In this document: positions 24,205 through 33,136 of the stretch, piece by piece
How the letters are laid out: the number at the start of each line of letters is the position of its first letter
How positions within the stretch are numbered: the first letter of the stretch is position 1
Source: Lysinibacillus sphaericus
GTDB lineage: Bacteria; Bacillota; Bacilli; Bacillales_A; Planococcaceae
Reading direction: 5' to 3'
Assembly: GCF_002982115.1 (NCBI RefSeq)
Contig: NZ_CP019980.1
Span: 4,224,001-4,288,000, forward strand
Length of the DNA: 64,000 nt
Position numbers and translations under genes: made by a program
The notes under the pieces: generated by a model
What the model saw: only the letters and a program-made list of their open reading frames with translations
What the model was told of the DNA's origin: nothing
The model's database searches: none

Positions 24205-24407
24205 AAAAAGGCTGGGACATAAGAGAAAAAGTGTTAGATTGAACCTAATCAATCTAACACTTTTTTGCTATGCAGTTGTTGTCCGCTACGACGGTGCTTT
24301 CCGCGGGCACACCGTAAGCCGCAACCCTTGCTACGCGCGGTCTGTTGCGTCTAACATTATGTGCTGTTCTGAGCTGGAGTCACCGCCTTCGCTACCAACA
24401 ACTAGTG
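24205..24407 (+). repeat. Dispersed hairpin element, copy 1 (most complete)
   Basis: Part one is a terminator-like hairpin, 24226-24266 (AAAAAGTGTTAGATTGA, loop, complement, six T). It follows GGCTGGGACATAAGAG. Part two, 24275-24402, is a long imperfect palindrome bounded by GTTGTTG and CAACAAC, with the G+C-rich motif CCGCTACGACGGTGCTTTCCG. Other copies are at 35680, 43254 and 53693. No gene is seen in 24104-24529. Confidence 0.85.
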
Positions 24408-24529
24408 AACACTTCTAATTTTTTTAATTGCAAAAGCAAGAATAGCTAGGTCTCCATATAGCAAAAATTTATGAACAGCTTTCGTCTGTTCCTTAAATTT
24501 TTTTAGTTTTGTCCTAGCCTCTCTTTACA

Positions 24530-25396
24530 TTAATTTTTCACATAATAGTCTAGTTGCTGTGCTTTCATAAAGCCTGCCTTCTCATAAACAGAAAGAGCTT
24601 TTCTATTCTCGATTTCTACATCAAGCATAACAAATTTAGCGCTTTGTTTACTAGCATAGTCTTTTGAAAAGGATAATAAAGCTGTACCGATTCCTTGCCC
24701 TTGATACTGAGGATGAACTGCAAGTGCTGTCACCCATTGAATTTCATTTTCTTCTGCTGTGGTCACCGTACCTACAACGTGACCATCTTTATGTGCCACC
24801 CATAGTTTTCGGCCATGCGTTGACGTATTAAAATCGATTAGCTCCTCCGATTCTGATGGCAAATCCCCAAACGCATCACTATATATAGCGATTAGTTCAG
24901 TCTGCTCCCCAGCGTATGGGGCAATTTGAATATCATCTCGAAGTTCAACTGGCTCTGCTTTCGTTTCCAATGTTGCTTCTGAAAAACTGTATGAATAGCC
25001 AAACTTTTCGATAAATGTATGCCCGTAAGGAGAGCCATCAATAACAACTGCTAACTGACCTTCTGCTCCTCGCTCTTCTAGTCCAGCTTGTAACACATTG
25101 ACTAAAGCTGTTCCAATTCCTTTTTGGCGATAAGCTGGTGTCACTACTAACGACCATTCATACGTATGCAGCCCCATCAAATCAATGGCACTTGCAGCAC
25201 CTACTAATACATCATTGTCATCTTCATAAGCAAGCACCATAAAACCTTTCGATTCAAAAGAACCTGCCGATGGTATATTCATAATCGTTTCATATACACG
25301 ATAATCGTTTAAAGTTGCTTCTTCACATAATATTTTTAATTCATTCAATGTTTCCCCATCCAAAGGGAATGACACTGTAATCACTGAAATGTTCAT
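24530..25396 (-). CDS. Double-domain GNAT acetyltransferase
   Basis: A 288-residue protein with two GNAT folds in tandem. The acetyl-CoA pyrophosphate loops are visible in both: VTPAYRQKGIGTALVN (about residue 88-103) and VHPQYQGQGIGTALLS (about 228-243). The C-terminal domain ends with the usual NRKALSVYEKAGF segment. Two-domain GNATs acetylate diverse amines, including antibiotics, thiols and peptides; this one resembles none closely enough to name a substrate. ATG 25396 follows GGAG by six bases. Upstream lies a 440-bp gene-free region. Confidence 0.9.
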   Translation of the reverse strand: MNISVITVSFPLDGETLNELKILCEEATLNDYRVYETIMNIPSAGSFESKGFMVLAYEDDNDVLVGAASAIDLMGLHTYEWSLVVTPAYRQKGIGTALVNVLQAGLEERGAEGQLAVVIDGSPYGHTFIEKFGYSYSFSEATLETKAEPVELRDDIQIAPYAGEQTELIAIYSDAFGDLPSESEELIDFNTSTHGRKLWVAHKDGHVVGTVTTAEENEIQWVTALAVHPQYQGQGIGTALLSFSKDYASKQSAKFVMLDVEIENRKALSVYEKAGFMKAQQLDYYVKN

Positions 25397-25615
25397 TGTT
25401 TACTCCGTTCTTATATCAGACTATTGCCCTATTGTAGCAAGAAAGAAAATAAACTGGCAACAAATTATCATACCCGTTTCTAATAATCAGCAATTTTACT
25501 TCCAATACAGAATAAATAGAAAGATTTGTACTACTATAGGTCTTTAAAATAAATGAAATTTACTAGAAGCTATTAGTTATAAATCATTATATGGCTTCTC
25601 ATCCTAAGAAATCGG

Positions 25616-25638
25616 ATAATTACATTTATTGTAATTAT
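25616..25638. promoter_or_regulatory. 23-bp operator-like perfect palindrome in a gene-free stretch
   Basis: ATAATTACA TTTAT TGTAATTAT has 9-bp perfect arms. It lies 220 bp upstream of the GNAT start, inside 25397-25837, where I see no gene. The spacing is operator-like, but no known box is matched well enough to name. Confidence 0.4.
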
Positions 25639-25738
25639 TATAACATTAATACAAATAAATTACATTAATAAAAGTACTAAATTTCTACAATAAATTATTA
25701 TACAACCATTACTATTGGCAGGTGCTTCCAATTAAAAA

Positions 25739-25764
25739 AGAGCGATTTCTAGAAAAATCGCTCT
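25739..25764 (-). terminator. Terminator after the ABC exporter operon
   Basis: AGAGCGATTT/AAATCGCTCT, a 10-bp stem with a six-base loop, with TTTTTTAAT on the minus-strand side. It lies about 75 bases beyond the second exporter gene. Confidence 0.75.
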
Positions 25765-25837
25765 ACAATCAAACTTATCCTACTTTCGTTTACCAGTAAT
25801 TTGCGGTTCTTTTCCACCGCCATAGTTCTTCCAAACA

Positions 25838-27670
25838 TTACTCTTCTAAATGATATGCGGAGGCGCTTAGCATCTGGGCGTAAATGCCCCCAGATTCAAT
25901 TAATTCTTGCTGTAAACCTGCTTCAACTAGCTCACCCTTCTGCATAACGAGTATGACATCTGCATTATGCACAGTATTTAATCGATGTGCAATGACAAAG
26001 CTTGTGCGTCCTTGCATCAGTCGGTCAAGTGCCTCTTGGATTGCTAATTCTGTTACGGTATCAATGCTACTCGTTGCCTCATCAAGCAATAAAATTTTCG
26101 GATTAGCAATTAGTGCCCGTGCAATGGATAATAATTGCTTTTGACCTTGGGAAATTTCACGACCATCTGCTTTGAGAACAGTATCATAACCATCCTTTAG
26201 TTTCATAATAAATTCATGCGCATTAGCGAGCTGCGCCGCTTCTATAACTTCCTCATCACTAGCATCTAAACGGCCATAACGTATATTTTCCCTTACTGTA
26301 GTTTCAAACAAAAAAGGGTCCTGTAATACAAAGGCCATTTGGGAACGGAGTGCTTGCCGTTCAATTTGCTGTACATTTATACCATCAAATAGCACTTCGC
26401 CCTTCGTCACCTCATAAAATCTAGCAATTAACTGTAAAATCGTTGTTTTCCCTGCACCAGTTGCCCCTACCAAAGCAACCGTCTGCCCTGGCTCAACCGT
26501 AAAGTTAATATCTTTTAGTGTGTAAGATTCCTGTGCCACATCATATTTAAAAAACACATGTTTGAATGTTACCTGTCCTACTAATGTATGATTCTTTGCA
26601 GTAGACATTTCCATTTCAGACTGTTCATCGAGTAATGAAAATACACGCTCAGCTCCTGCAATAGCTGAGAGTACTGTATTAAACTGATTCGCCAAATCAT
26701 TTAATGGTCGTGTAAATTGGCGAGCATATTCTGTAAAAATAACAATTACACCTATTGATACATGACCGTAAAGTGCAAGCACCCCACCAATACCAGCAAC
26801 AATCGTAAAGCTCATATTATTTAAAAAGTTCATGACTTTTGGTATATATCCAGAGTACGTCTGTGCCCAAAAGCCTGTTCTTTTCAAACGTAAACTTTTG
26901 TCGCGAAATTCTGCCTTTACACGCTCTTCCTGTGAAAAGGCCTTTACAATTCGCTGTCCAGAAATAGTTTCTTCAATCATGCCATTGAGCGCTCCCATTG
27001 CTGATTGTTGCTCTTTAAATAACGGAGCAGTTCGACGTGTAATCCAGCGCATTGCCCAAAACATAATTGGAATAATTGTCATTGTTAAGATCGTTAACAA
27101 TGGGCTCAAGCTTAGCATGATAATAAGCGTGCCCCCAAGCGTTAAAACGCTGGAAAACACCTGTATAAAAGAACTATTCAAAGTAGAGCTAACTGCTTCA
27201 ATATCATTTGTCATGCGACTCATTAACTCGCCATGTTGCCGTCTATCAAAAAACGAGATAGGTAACTTTTGAAAATGAGTAAAGACACTTGTTCTCAGCC
27301 TATATATCGTCTGTTGGGCAATCCCAATCATCCAATAATTTTGTAAAAATAACGAGATAGCTAAAAGCACATAAATTCCGATTAACAGCGTAATTTTACT
27401 GCCTAGTCCATTGAGCTCGCCTTGCATCACATATAGATCAATTATTTTGCCGACTATATACGGTCCTAATAGCGCCAAAAGTGAGCTGACCATAACAAGG
27501 AATAGTACGATGACTAATAACATCCGTTGTTCATCGACAATTTTCCATAGACGCCATAATGTACTTTTCCAATCTGCTGCTCGTGGCCCTTTCTTTTTCT
27601 TTACAACCTGTTTTACATCCTCTTTCGATAAAATCGGCTCATAGCCAAAAGGTTTTTGGAAAAATCCCAT
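25838..27670 (-). CDS. ABC exporter half-transporter, BmrD/YheH-like subunit
   Basis: A 610-residue half-transporter: about six membrane segments (residues 50-330) followed by an ATPase domain. Walker A is GATGAGKTT, Walker B ILLLDEATSSID has the catalytic glutamate, and the switch histidine is present (VIAHRLNTV). The signature is degenerate, ISQGQKQ instead of LSGGQ. With its partner this gives one consensus and one degenerate ATP site, the pattern of heterodimeric drug exporters such as BmrCD and LmrCD. Its ATG overlaps no stop: it is the second gene, starting within the TAATG junction at 27668-27672. An N-terminal basic extension precedes the membrane domain. Confidence 0.92.
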   Translation of the reverse strand: MGFFQKPFGYEPILSKEDVKQVVKKKKGPRAADWKSTLWRLWKIVDEQRMLLVIVLFLVMVSSLLALLGPYIVGKIIDLYVMQGELNGLGSKITLLIGIYVLLAISLFLQNYWMIGIAQQTIYRLRTSVFTHFQKLPISFFDRRQHGELMSRMTNDIEAVSSTLNSSFIQVFSSVLTLGGTLIIMLSLSPLLTILTMTIIPIMFWAMRWITRRTAPLFKEQQSAMGALNGMIEETISGQRIVKAFSQEERVKAEFRDKSLRLKRTGFWAQTYSGYIPKVMNFLNNMSFTIVAGIGGVLALYGHVSIGVIVIFTEYARQFTRPLNDLANQFNTVLSAIAGAERVFSLLDEQSEMEMSTAKNHTLVGQVTFKHVFFKYDVAQESYTLKDINFTVEPGQTVALVGATGAGKTTILQLIARFYEVTKGEVLFDGINVQQIERQALRSQMAFVLQDPFLFETTVRENIRYGRLDASDEEVIEAAQLANAHEFIMKLKDGYDTVLKADGREISQGQKQLLSIARALIANPKILLLDEATSSIDTVTELAIQEALDRLMQGRTSFVIAHRLNTVHNADVILVMQKGELVEAGLQQELIESGGIYAQMLSASAYHLEE

Positions 27671-29391
27671 TATTTCACCTCCTGCTGGGAGATAGCGATT
27701 TTTTGATAGAGCTCAGAAGTTTGCAAAAGGTCTTCGTGTGAACCATAGGCGACCACTTTACCCTCGTCTATTAACAAAATATGATCTGCACCTTTTGCCG
27801 TACGAATTTTTTGTGTGACAACGAGCATCGTTGCACTTTCTTCACTAAGCGCATCCCATAGTGCCTGCTCTGTTTTAACATCAAGTGCACTTGTACTATC
27901 ATCAAGCATTAATATATGCCCTTTTCTTAATAGTGCCCTCGCAATCGATAATCTTTGTTTTTGACCACCTGATAAATTAACTCCCTTTTGCCCAACGCGC
28001 GTATCATAACCACTCGGGAAGTCTTCCACAGATGCATGGATTTGTGCCTGCATCGTTGCATTTAACACTTCGTCCATTTCCGCTTTCGTATCCCCCCAAC
28101 GTACATTATCAGCAATACTACCTGTAAATAATAAAGATTGCTGCGGAACATAGCCTATAATGTCGCGTAGTTCTTGCAAGTCCCATTGTTGAACATCTTT
28201 TCCTTCGACATATATCTGTCCTTCTGTCACATCATAAAAACGAGGAATAAGCTGTAGTAATGTCGATTTACCAGCACCAGTAGCCCCCATAATGGCTAAT
28301 TTTTCACCTGACTTCACTTGAAAACTTACGTTGGACAAGACGGTCGCATCTGTACCTGGGTATTGGAAGCTGACATTATGAAATACCAGCTCCCCTAATT
28401 TCAGGTCACTAGATGCCCCCACTATCGATGACGAAGTACTTTCTACTTCATTGTCAACAGCCAACACCTCTGTCATGCGTTCTGCTGAAGCTTTCGCACG
28501 GGCATAAAAAATAATAATAAAAGCAAACATTGAAAACGAACCTGTGATACGCATTGCATAGTTGACAATCGCTACAATATCTCCAAGCGGTGCTGTCCCT
28601 GTAGCAACTTGCTTTGTACCAAACCAAAGAACTGCCAATAAACTCATGTTCATTACGAACAATAAGACCGGCATAATATATTCCATCGTGCGCAGTGCTT
28701 TAACAGTATCCACCTTCAAATGTGATGCCACCTGCTCAAAACGTGAAGCCTCATATTTTCCACGTAAATAAGCTTTCACGAGGCGCATTGCTTGTAAATT
28801 TTCTTGAAGCACTCGATTTAATCGGTCTACACGCTTTTGCACTTTCCCAAAATAAGACACACCTTTTGCAACCATAAAAATCAGGAAAAGAAAAATGATT
28901 GGTGCCCCAATAACTAAAAACAATGCTAGTTTTGCATTGACAACAAATGCCATAACAATGCTTCCCACAACAGCAAGTGGTGCTCGGAGCATAATACGAA
29001 GGCTCATAAACAACACTGTTTGAACTTGTGTGACATCATTTGTTAGCCGAGTAATGAGCGAAGCTGTAGAAAATTTTTGATACGTAGCCAATGTAAAAGA
29101 TTGTATTTTTTCAAACAAAGCGTTACGCAAATCAAAAGCAAAGCTTTGCGCAGTATGTGATGAAAAATATGAATTAATGACACCGGCTAAAAAGGCGATA
29201 AAAGATAAAATAAGTAATACGGCTCCCCATTGTATAATCATCTGTTGATTTTGAGCACGTACACCATCATCAATAATTTTGGCCATAATAAGCGGTTGAA
29301 TCAGCTCTACGAATAATTCCATAAGCATCAAACATAATGCAATAACGGCTGTCCACTTATAAGGTTTTACATACGAAAAAATTACTTTCAC
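27670..29391 (-). CDS. ABC exporter half-transporter, BmrC/YheI-like subunit with degenerate ATP site
   Basis: A 573-residue half-transporter with six membrane segments and an ATPase domain. Walker A GATGAGKST and signature LSGGQKQR are intact. Walker B reads ILMLDDSTSALD, with aspartate in place of the catalytic glutamate, and the switch region reads VVTQKIRT, with glutamine in place of histidine. These two losses mark the non-hydrolysing site of a heterodimeric exporter, complemented by the partner subunit. The start is GTG 29391 after a GGGGGAG tract. The stop overlaps the partner's ATG by one base, so the two are translationally coupled. Substrates are probably hydrophobic drugs or lipids. 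Confidence 0.92.
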   Translation of the reverse strand: MKVIFSYVKPYKWTAVIALCLMLMELFVELIQPLIMAKIIDDGVRAQNQQMIIQWGAVLLILSFIAFLAGVINSYFSSHTAQSFAFDLRNALFEKIQSFTLATYQKFSTASLITRLTNDVTQVQTVLFMSLRIMLRAPLAVVGSIVMAFVVNAKLALFLVIGAPIIFLFLIFMVAKGVSYFGKVQKRVDRLNRVLQENLQAMRLVKAYLRGKYEASRFEQVASHLKVDTVKALRTMEYIMPVLLFVMNMSLLAVLWFGTKQVATGTAPLGDIVAIVNYAMRITGSFSMFAFIIIFYARAKASAERMTEVLAVDNEVESTSSSIVGASSDLKLGELVFHNVSFQYPGTDATVLSNVSFQVKSGEKLAIMGATGAGKSTLLQLIPRFYDVTEGQIYVEGKDVQQWDLQELRDIIGYVPQQSLLFTGSIADNVRWGDTKAEMDEVLNATMQAQIHASVEDFPSGYDTRVGQKGVNLSGGQKQRLSIARALLRKGHILMLDDSTSALDVKTEQALWDALSEESATMLVVTQKIRTAKGADHILLIDEGKVVAYGSHEDLLQTSELYQKIAISQQEVK

Positions 29392-29464
29392 ATTCTCTCC
29401 CCCTTGTTTGAGAAGAACTAGTATTCTATAAATCTAGTCAAAAACACCTATACAAAAAATATTT

Positions 29465-30358
29465 TTATGCCTTTTCTCCTGCGATTGATAGCCATGTTAC
29501 ACAAACAAGCATAACGAAAACTCCCACTAATTGCCACAATCCAAGTGATGTACCAAATACAATAACTGAGATCACCATCGCCGTTAACGGTTCGATACTT
29601 GATAAGATACTTGTCTCTACAGCAGTAATATACTTCATGCTACTTAAAAATAGAATGAAGGCAACTGTGCCCGTAACGATTAGCGCCAGCATTAAACCTG
29701 TAATTTTGAAATCTGTAAAAACCGTCCACTGATTGGATTGCCATACACGACTTACTATACCTAACGTCACACCACCGATTAGCATCCCCCAGCCTACGAC
29801 AAGGAGCACATTCCACTCTTTCATCAGACGTGCGGGATACAATGTGTAAAAAGCAAACGTTAATCCAACTGCTACTCCCCACAATAAGGCTTTATTACTA
29901 ACTAATAAAGATTCAAAAGAAGCGTTCGTTAGTAGTAGAAATAAACCGAGTAATGTGCCTATAATACCTAATACTTGATATTTAGGTGGCCATTTCTTTA
30001 AACTAAGAGATACATAAGCAACAACAAATATTGGCGCTAAAAATTGTAGTAACGTGGCTAATACAGCATTACTTTCATTTATCGCTCCAACGAAAGCATA
30101 TTGCACACCGAGCATTCCTACAATACCAAAGGTTATAAGCTGTCTACTCCAAAATTTTTGTTGCCATATGCTAAAAATATCTTTACCTGTTAACAATAAG
30201 TATGTAAGTAGAAAAATACCTGCAACCGATAGACGAATTGTCAACATAAAAGAAACTGTCAATGCTGTATGATTGAGTAACCATTCCATTAAAGGTCCTG
30301 TTGCTCCCCACAACATCGCTCCAGTGATAATAAAAAGTATACCTTTTAATCGTTCCAT
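29465..30358 (-). CDS. EamA/DMT-family permease
   Basis: A 297-residue membrane protein with ten predicted helices arranged as two EamA repeats (residues about 8-140 and 153-292). The characteristic end of the second repeat, ETSILSSIEPLTAMVISVIVFG, is present. Drug/metabolite transporters of this type export amino acids, purines or other small metabolites; the substrate is unknown. It lies just upstream of the ABC exporter pair in the same direction, 73 bases from the exporter's start, and may be cotranscribed. Confidence 0.9.
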   Translation of the reverse strand: MERLKGILFIITGAMLWGATGPLMEWLLNHTALTVSFMLTIRLSVAGIFLLTYLLLTGKDIFSIWQQKFWSRQLITFGIVGMLGVQYAFVGAINESNAVLATLLQFLAPIFVVAYVSLSLKKWPPKYQVLGIIGTLLGLFLLLTNASFESLLVSNKALLWGVAVGLTFAFYTLYPARLMKEWNVLLVVGWGMLIGGVTLGIVSRVWQSNQWTVFTDFKITGLMLALIVTGTVAFILFLSSMKYITAVETSILSSIEPLTAMVISVIVFGTSLGLWQLVGVFVMLVCVTWLSIAGEKA

Positions 30359-30544
30359 TCAATTCCCGCTTCCTATATACGTACTAAAAACTGTTATTTT
30401 TCTTCAAAACTTTTCTTTAATTTCGTTAGAAAAGTCCTATTTTTTCTCATTATCAAATATTTACAATTATATTCATAATGACTAATTCCCGATAATTATC
30501 TATAATATTAGTATATATTGATTACCCAAGGAGATCGAATACTC

Positions 30545-32566
30545 ATGAGTCTTATGCATAAATCATTTACGATAGATGAACATTATATAAATTCACTTCC
30601 TTTTCCTGCAATTGTCATAAAGCAAAATGGACAAGCAACAATTTCGGGAAAACACGCTGAAGAACTATTTGGTTTCTCAGTTACTGACATTACAGGACAT
30701 ACTACTCCATCCATACATGAAAATCTACTAAGAAATCTTTCATCTGAGACGTTTCAAGCGATTTTACACAATACAGAAAGTACATATATAGATAAAGTTC
30801 AAGTGTACACACATTCTGAAGAAGAAATCTCTTCAGCATTGCTGGCAAAACCATTTATTGAACAAGGTGAACACCTTATTTTAATTATGTTTATGTTACC
30901 AGAGTTAATGATTAATTCTGTTTCAAACAGCAGTACATATGTAGACTTAAAGCAAGGCTTAGACTCTACATTTATGACAGTGACTTTGGATCGTGATGGC
31001 TTTATATTAGAGTGTAATGCAGAATTTTTAAAAATTAGCCAATGGACACCAAAGCGAGTAATCGGCAAAACTTTTTGGCAACTATTCCCTGAAAACGAAG
31101 CGAGTGAAAAAATTACAAATACGATATGGCGCAATTTGAATAATGGCCATACGTGGCAAGGGGAAATCGAGAAGGTTACGAAAACAGGGCAGTCCTATTG
31201 GGTACTTCTCACAGCTATCCCAACTTTTAATTTAGAGGCAAATGAACAACAGTTTATTTTAATTGAGAAGGATATTACAAAATCTAAGACCATTCAACAC
31301 CAACTTGAAAAAATTGCTTATATCGATACAGAAACAGGCTTAATGAATGCCCACCGTTTAGAAAAAGTGATTACAAAAATGATTGAGGAAGAAAAACACT
31401 TCTCCTTCGTCTATTTAAGTATCGATAAATTTTATACATTAAAGGAATTACACGATCAACAAATCAATCAAAGCCTAATTATCGAATTTACAAACCGCAT
31501 CAAAATGTACTTCCAAGACAGTACGATGGCTCGTATTAACGAAAATGATTTTGTTGTCATTACGCCATTAAGTGAATGGTTTATACAAGGCTTCTTGTCC
31601 TATTTACAACAGCATCCAATCTATAGCAGCAATATCGCAGTACCTATTTCAATTAGTGGTGGTATTACACGCTACCCTGAGGATCAAACAACCTTCTCTC
31701 AACTAATGAAGGCCTCAATCGCAACGATTACGAATGTGCGTGAAGCAGGTGGTGACAAAATTGTCTCCCTTTCAAAAGCAACACATAAAGCATTAAATCG
31801 AAAAGCTTTAATTGAAAAACGTCTGCTACAAGCGCTAGACCAGAAAAACCTAAAAGTACTTTATCAACCACAAGTTGACATCTATTCGGGTAAAATTACA
31901 GCGGTAGAAGCGCTCGTTCGTTGGGAAGATGAAGTGATTGGTGTCGTTTCACCAGATGAACTAATTCCAATCGCTGAGGAAACGGGTCTTATTAACAATA
32001 TTGGATCGTTTATGATAGAAAAAGCTTGCGAGCAAGCACTTATTTGGAAGAAGGCTGGTCATAATTTAAAAGTGGCTATTAACTCATCTGTGCGTGAATT
32101 CCGCGATAAAAACATGGCCAAATCCATTCTTGATATGTTAGCCAAAACAAATTGCCCTGCCAATCTCATTCAAATTGAAATTACTGAAAAATTCGCCTTA
32201 GAAGCAGAAGCTGCTACCTTTATTACACAGCAAATGCGAAAACTTGAAAACGAAGGGATTGCTTTTGTTTTAGATGATTTCGGTACTGGTTATGGTTCAT
32301 TCCGATACATGCAAATTTTACCAATCGAAACATTAAAGATTGATAAAACATTTACTAGTTCGTTATTAAAGTCCGAAAAAACACAAAAGCTTATGCATGG
32401 CATGGTACAGTTAGGAAAATCTATGGAGTTAAAAGTGGTAGCTGAAGGCGTTGAAACAGCCGAGCAAGCTGATCTATTAATCACTTACGGCTGTGATGCT
32501 ATTCAAGGTTTTTATATTAGCAAACCTGTTACACCAGACGAAATCGAAGCATTACTTATAAAATAA
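30545..32566 (+). CDS. PAS-PAS-GGDEF(degenerate)-EAL cyclic-di-GMP phosphodiesterase
   Basis: A 673-residue cytosolic signalling protein. Two PAS domains (about residues 10-110 and 140-255) precede a GGDEF domain whose active-site loop reads ARINENDFVVI, so cyclase activity should be lost. The EAL domain (about 420-665) keeps its key residues: AVEALVRW, the asparagine in AINSSV, IEITE, LDDFGTGYGSF, LKIDK, VVAEGVET and QGFY. It is therefore predicted to hydrolyse c-di-GMP under control of a PAS-sensed cue. AAGGAG 11 bases before ATG 30545 sets the start; a TTG at 30518 would lie upstream of that site. No membrane segment is seen. Confidence 0.92.
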   Translation: MSLMHKSFTIDEHYINSLPFPAIVIKQNGQATISGKHAEELFGFSVTDITGHTTPSIHENLLRNLSSETFQAILHNTESTYIDKVQVYTHSEEEISSALLAKPFIEQGEHLILIMFMLPELMINSVSNSSTYVDLKQGLDSTFMTVTLDRDGFILECNAEFLKISQWTPKRVIGKTFWQLFPENEASEKITNTIWRNLNNGHTWQGEIEKVTKTGQSYWVLLTAIPTFNLEANEQQFILIEKDITKSKTIQHQLEKIAYIDTETGLMNAHRLEKVITKMIEEEKHFSFVYLSIDKFYTLKELHDQQINQSLIIEFTNRIKMYFQDSTMARINENDFVVITPLSEWFIQGFLSYLQQHPIYSSNIAVPISISGGITRYPEDQTTFSQLMKASIATITNVREAGGDKIVSLSKATHKALNRKALIEKRLLQALDQKNLKVLYQPQVDIYSGKITAVEALVRWEDEVIGVVSPDELIPIAEETGLINNIGSFMIEKACEQALIWKKAGHNLKVAINSSVREFRDKNMAKSILDMLAKTNCPANLIQIEITEKFALEAEAATFITQQMRKLENEGIAFVLDDFGTGYGSFRYMQILPIETLKIDKTFTSSLLKSEKTQKLMHGMVQLGKSMELKVVAEGVETAEQADLLITYGCDAIQGFYISKPVTPDEIEALLIK

Positions 32567-32576
32567 ATAATGTGAT

Positions 32577-32622
32577 AAAAAGCTGTTCCGAAGTATCCAA
32601 CACTTTCGGAGCAGCTCTTTTT
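32577..32622. terminator. Bidirectional terminator between EAL gene and ThrE genes
   Basis: The arms AAAAGCTGTTCCGAAGT and ACTTTCGGAGCAGCTCTTTT pair with small bulges around a short loop, between convergent genes. Confidence 0.85.
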
Positions 32623-32656
32623 ATTCACCATATTTTGTATAATGTAAAGTGATACT

Positions 32657-33124
32657 TTATTTTCGATAAGTTCTTTGCAACTTCGACTTGCTTGAGCGGA
32701 TAGCACGAAATACAAATTGCATTAGGACCTCTGCAAACACTAAGCCCATCACGATTGCACCTGTAATTAAAAACGCCTTCAGCCCATATTGTAAGCCCTG
32801 TAAATAATCATCTTCCACAACATTACGCATTGCATTGTAGGCCATCCCCCCTGGCACAAGCGGAATGATTCCCGCCACAATAAAGATAATCATCGGCATT
32901 TTAAAGCGGCGTGCATATAAATGTGCAACAATTGCAATGATAAATGAGCTGAAAAACGAAGCGTCTACAACGTCCAATCCCTGCTCAGTCAAAAGATAAT
33001 AAATCATCCAGCCAATCACACCAACAAAACCACAATGAAACAAGGTTTTTCTTGGTACATTAAAAATAATCGCAATACCTGCTGTTGAAAAAAAGCTCAC
33101 AATTAATTGTGTAATTATATCCAT
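32657..33124 (-). CDS. Threonine/serine exporter ThrE, C-terminal-type subunit
   Basis: A 155-residue membrane protein with about five helices, matching the ThrE_2 (DUF3815) half of ThrE-type exporters. Conserved elements are AIIFNVPRKTLFHCGFVGVIGWM, and IPLVPGGMAYNAMRNVVEDDYLQG, the usual PGG motif. ATG 33124 has AGGAGG eight bases upstream. It lies 12 bases after the stop of the larger subunit. In actinobacteria both halves are one polypeptide; the two-gene form is normal in Firmicutes. Direct evidence for threonine or serine as the substrate is not in the sequence. Confidence 0.9.
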   Translation of the reverse strand: MDIITQLIVSFFSTAGIAIIFNVPRKTLFHCGFVGVIGWMIYYLLTEQGLDVVDASFFSSFIIAIVAHLYARRFKMPMIIFIVAGIIPLVPGGMAYNAMRNVVEDDYLQGLQYGLKAFLITGAIVMGLVFAEVLMQFVFRAIRSSKSKLQRTYRK

Positions 33125-33136
33125 CTCTTCCGCCTC

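Noticed and set aside
24140-24418. 92-codon plus-strand frame
   Set aside because: It lies in the dispersed repeat copy 1 and translates the hairpin; similar short frames appear in copy 3 (43288-43491) for the same reason.
24208-24518. Terminal inverted repeat GGCTGGGAC / GTCCTAGCC spanning about 310 bp as mobile element ends
   Set aside because: The right-hand arm is not found in the other copies, so the pairing may be chance.
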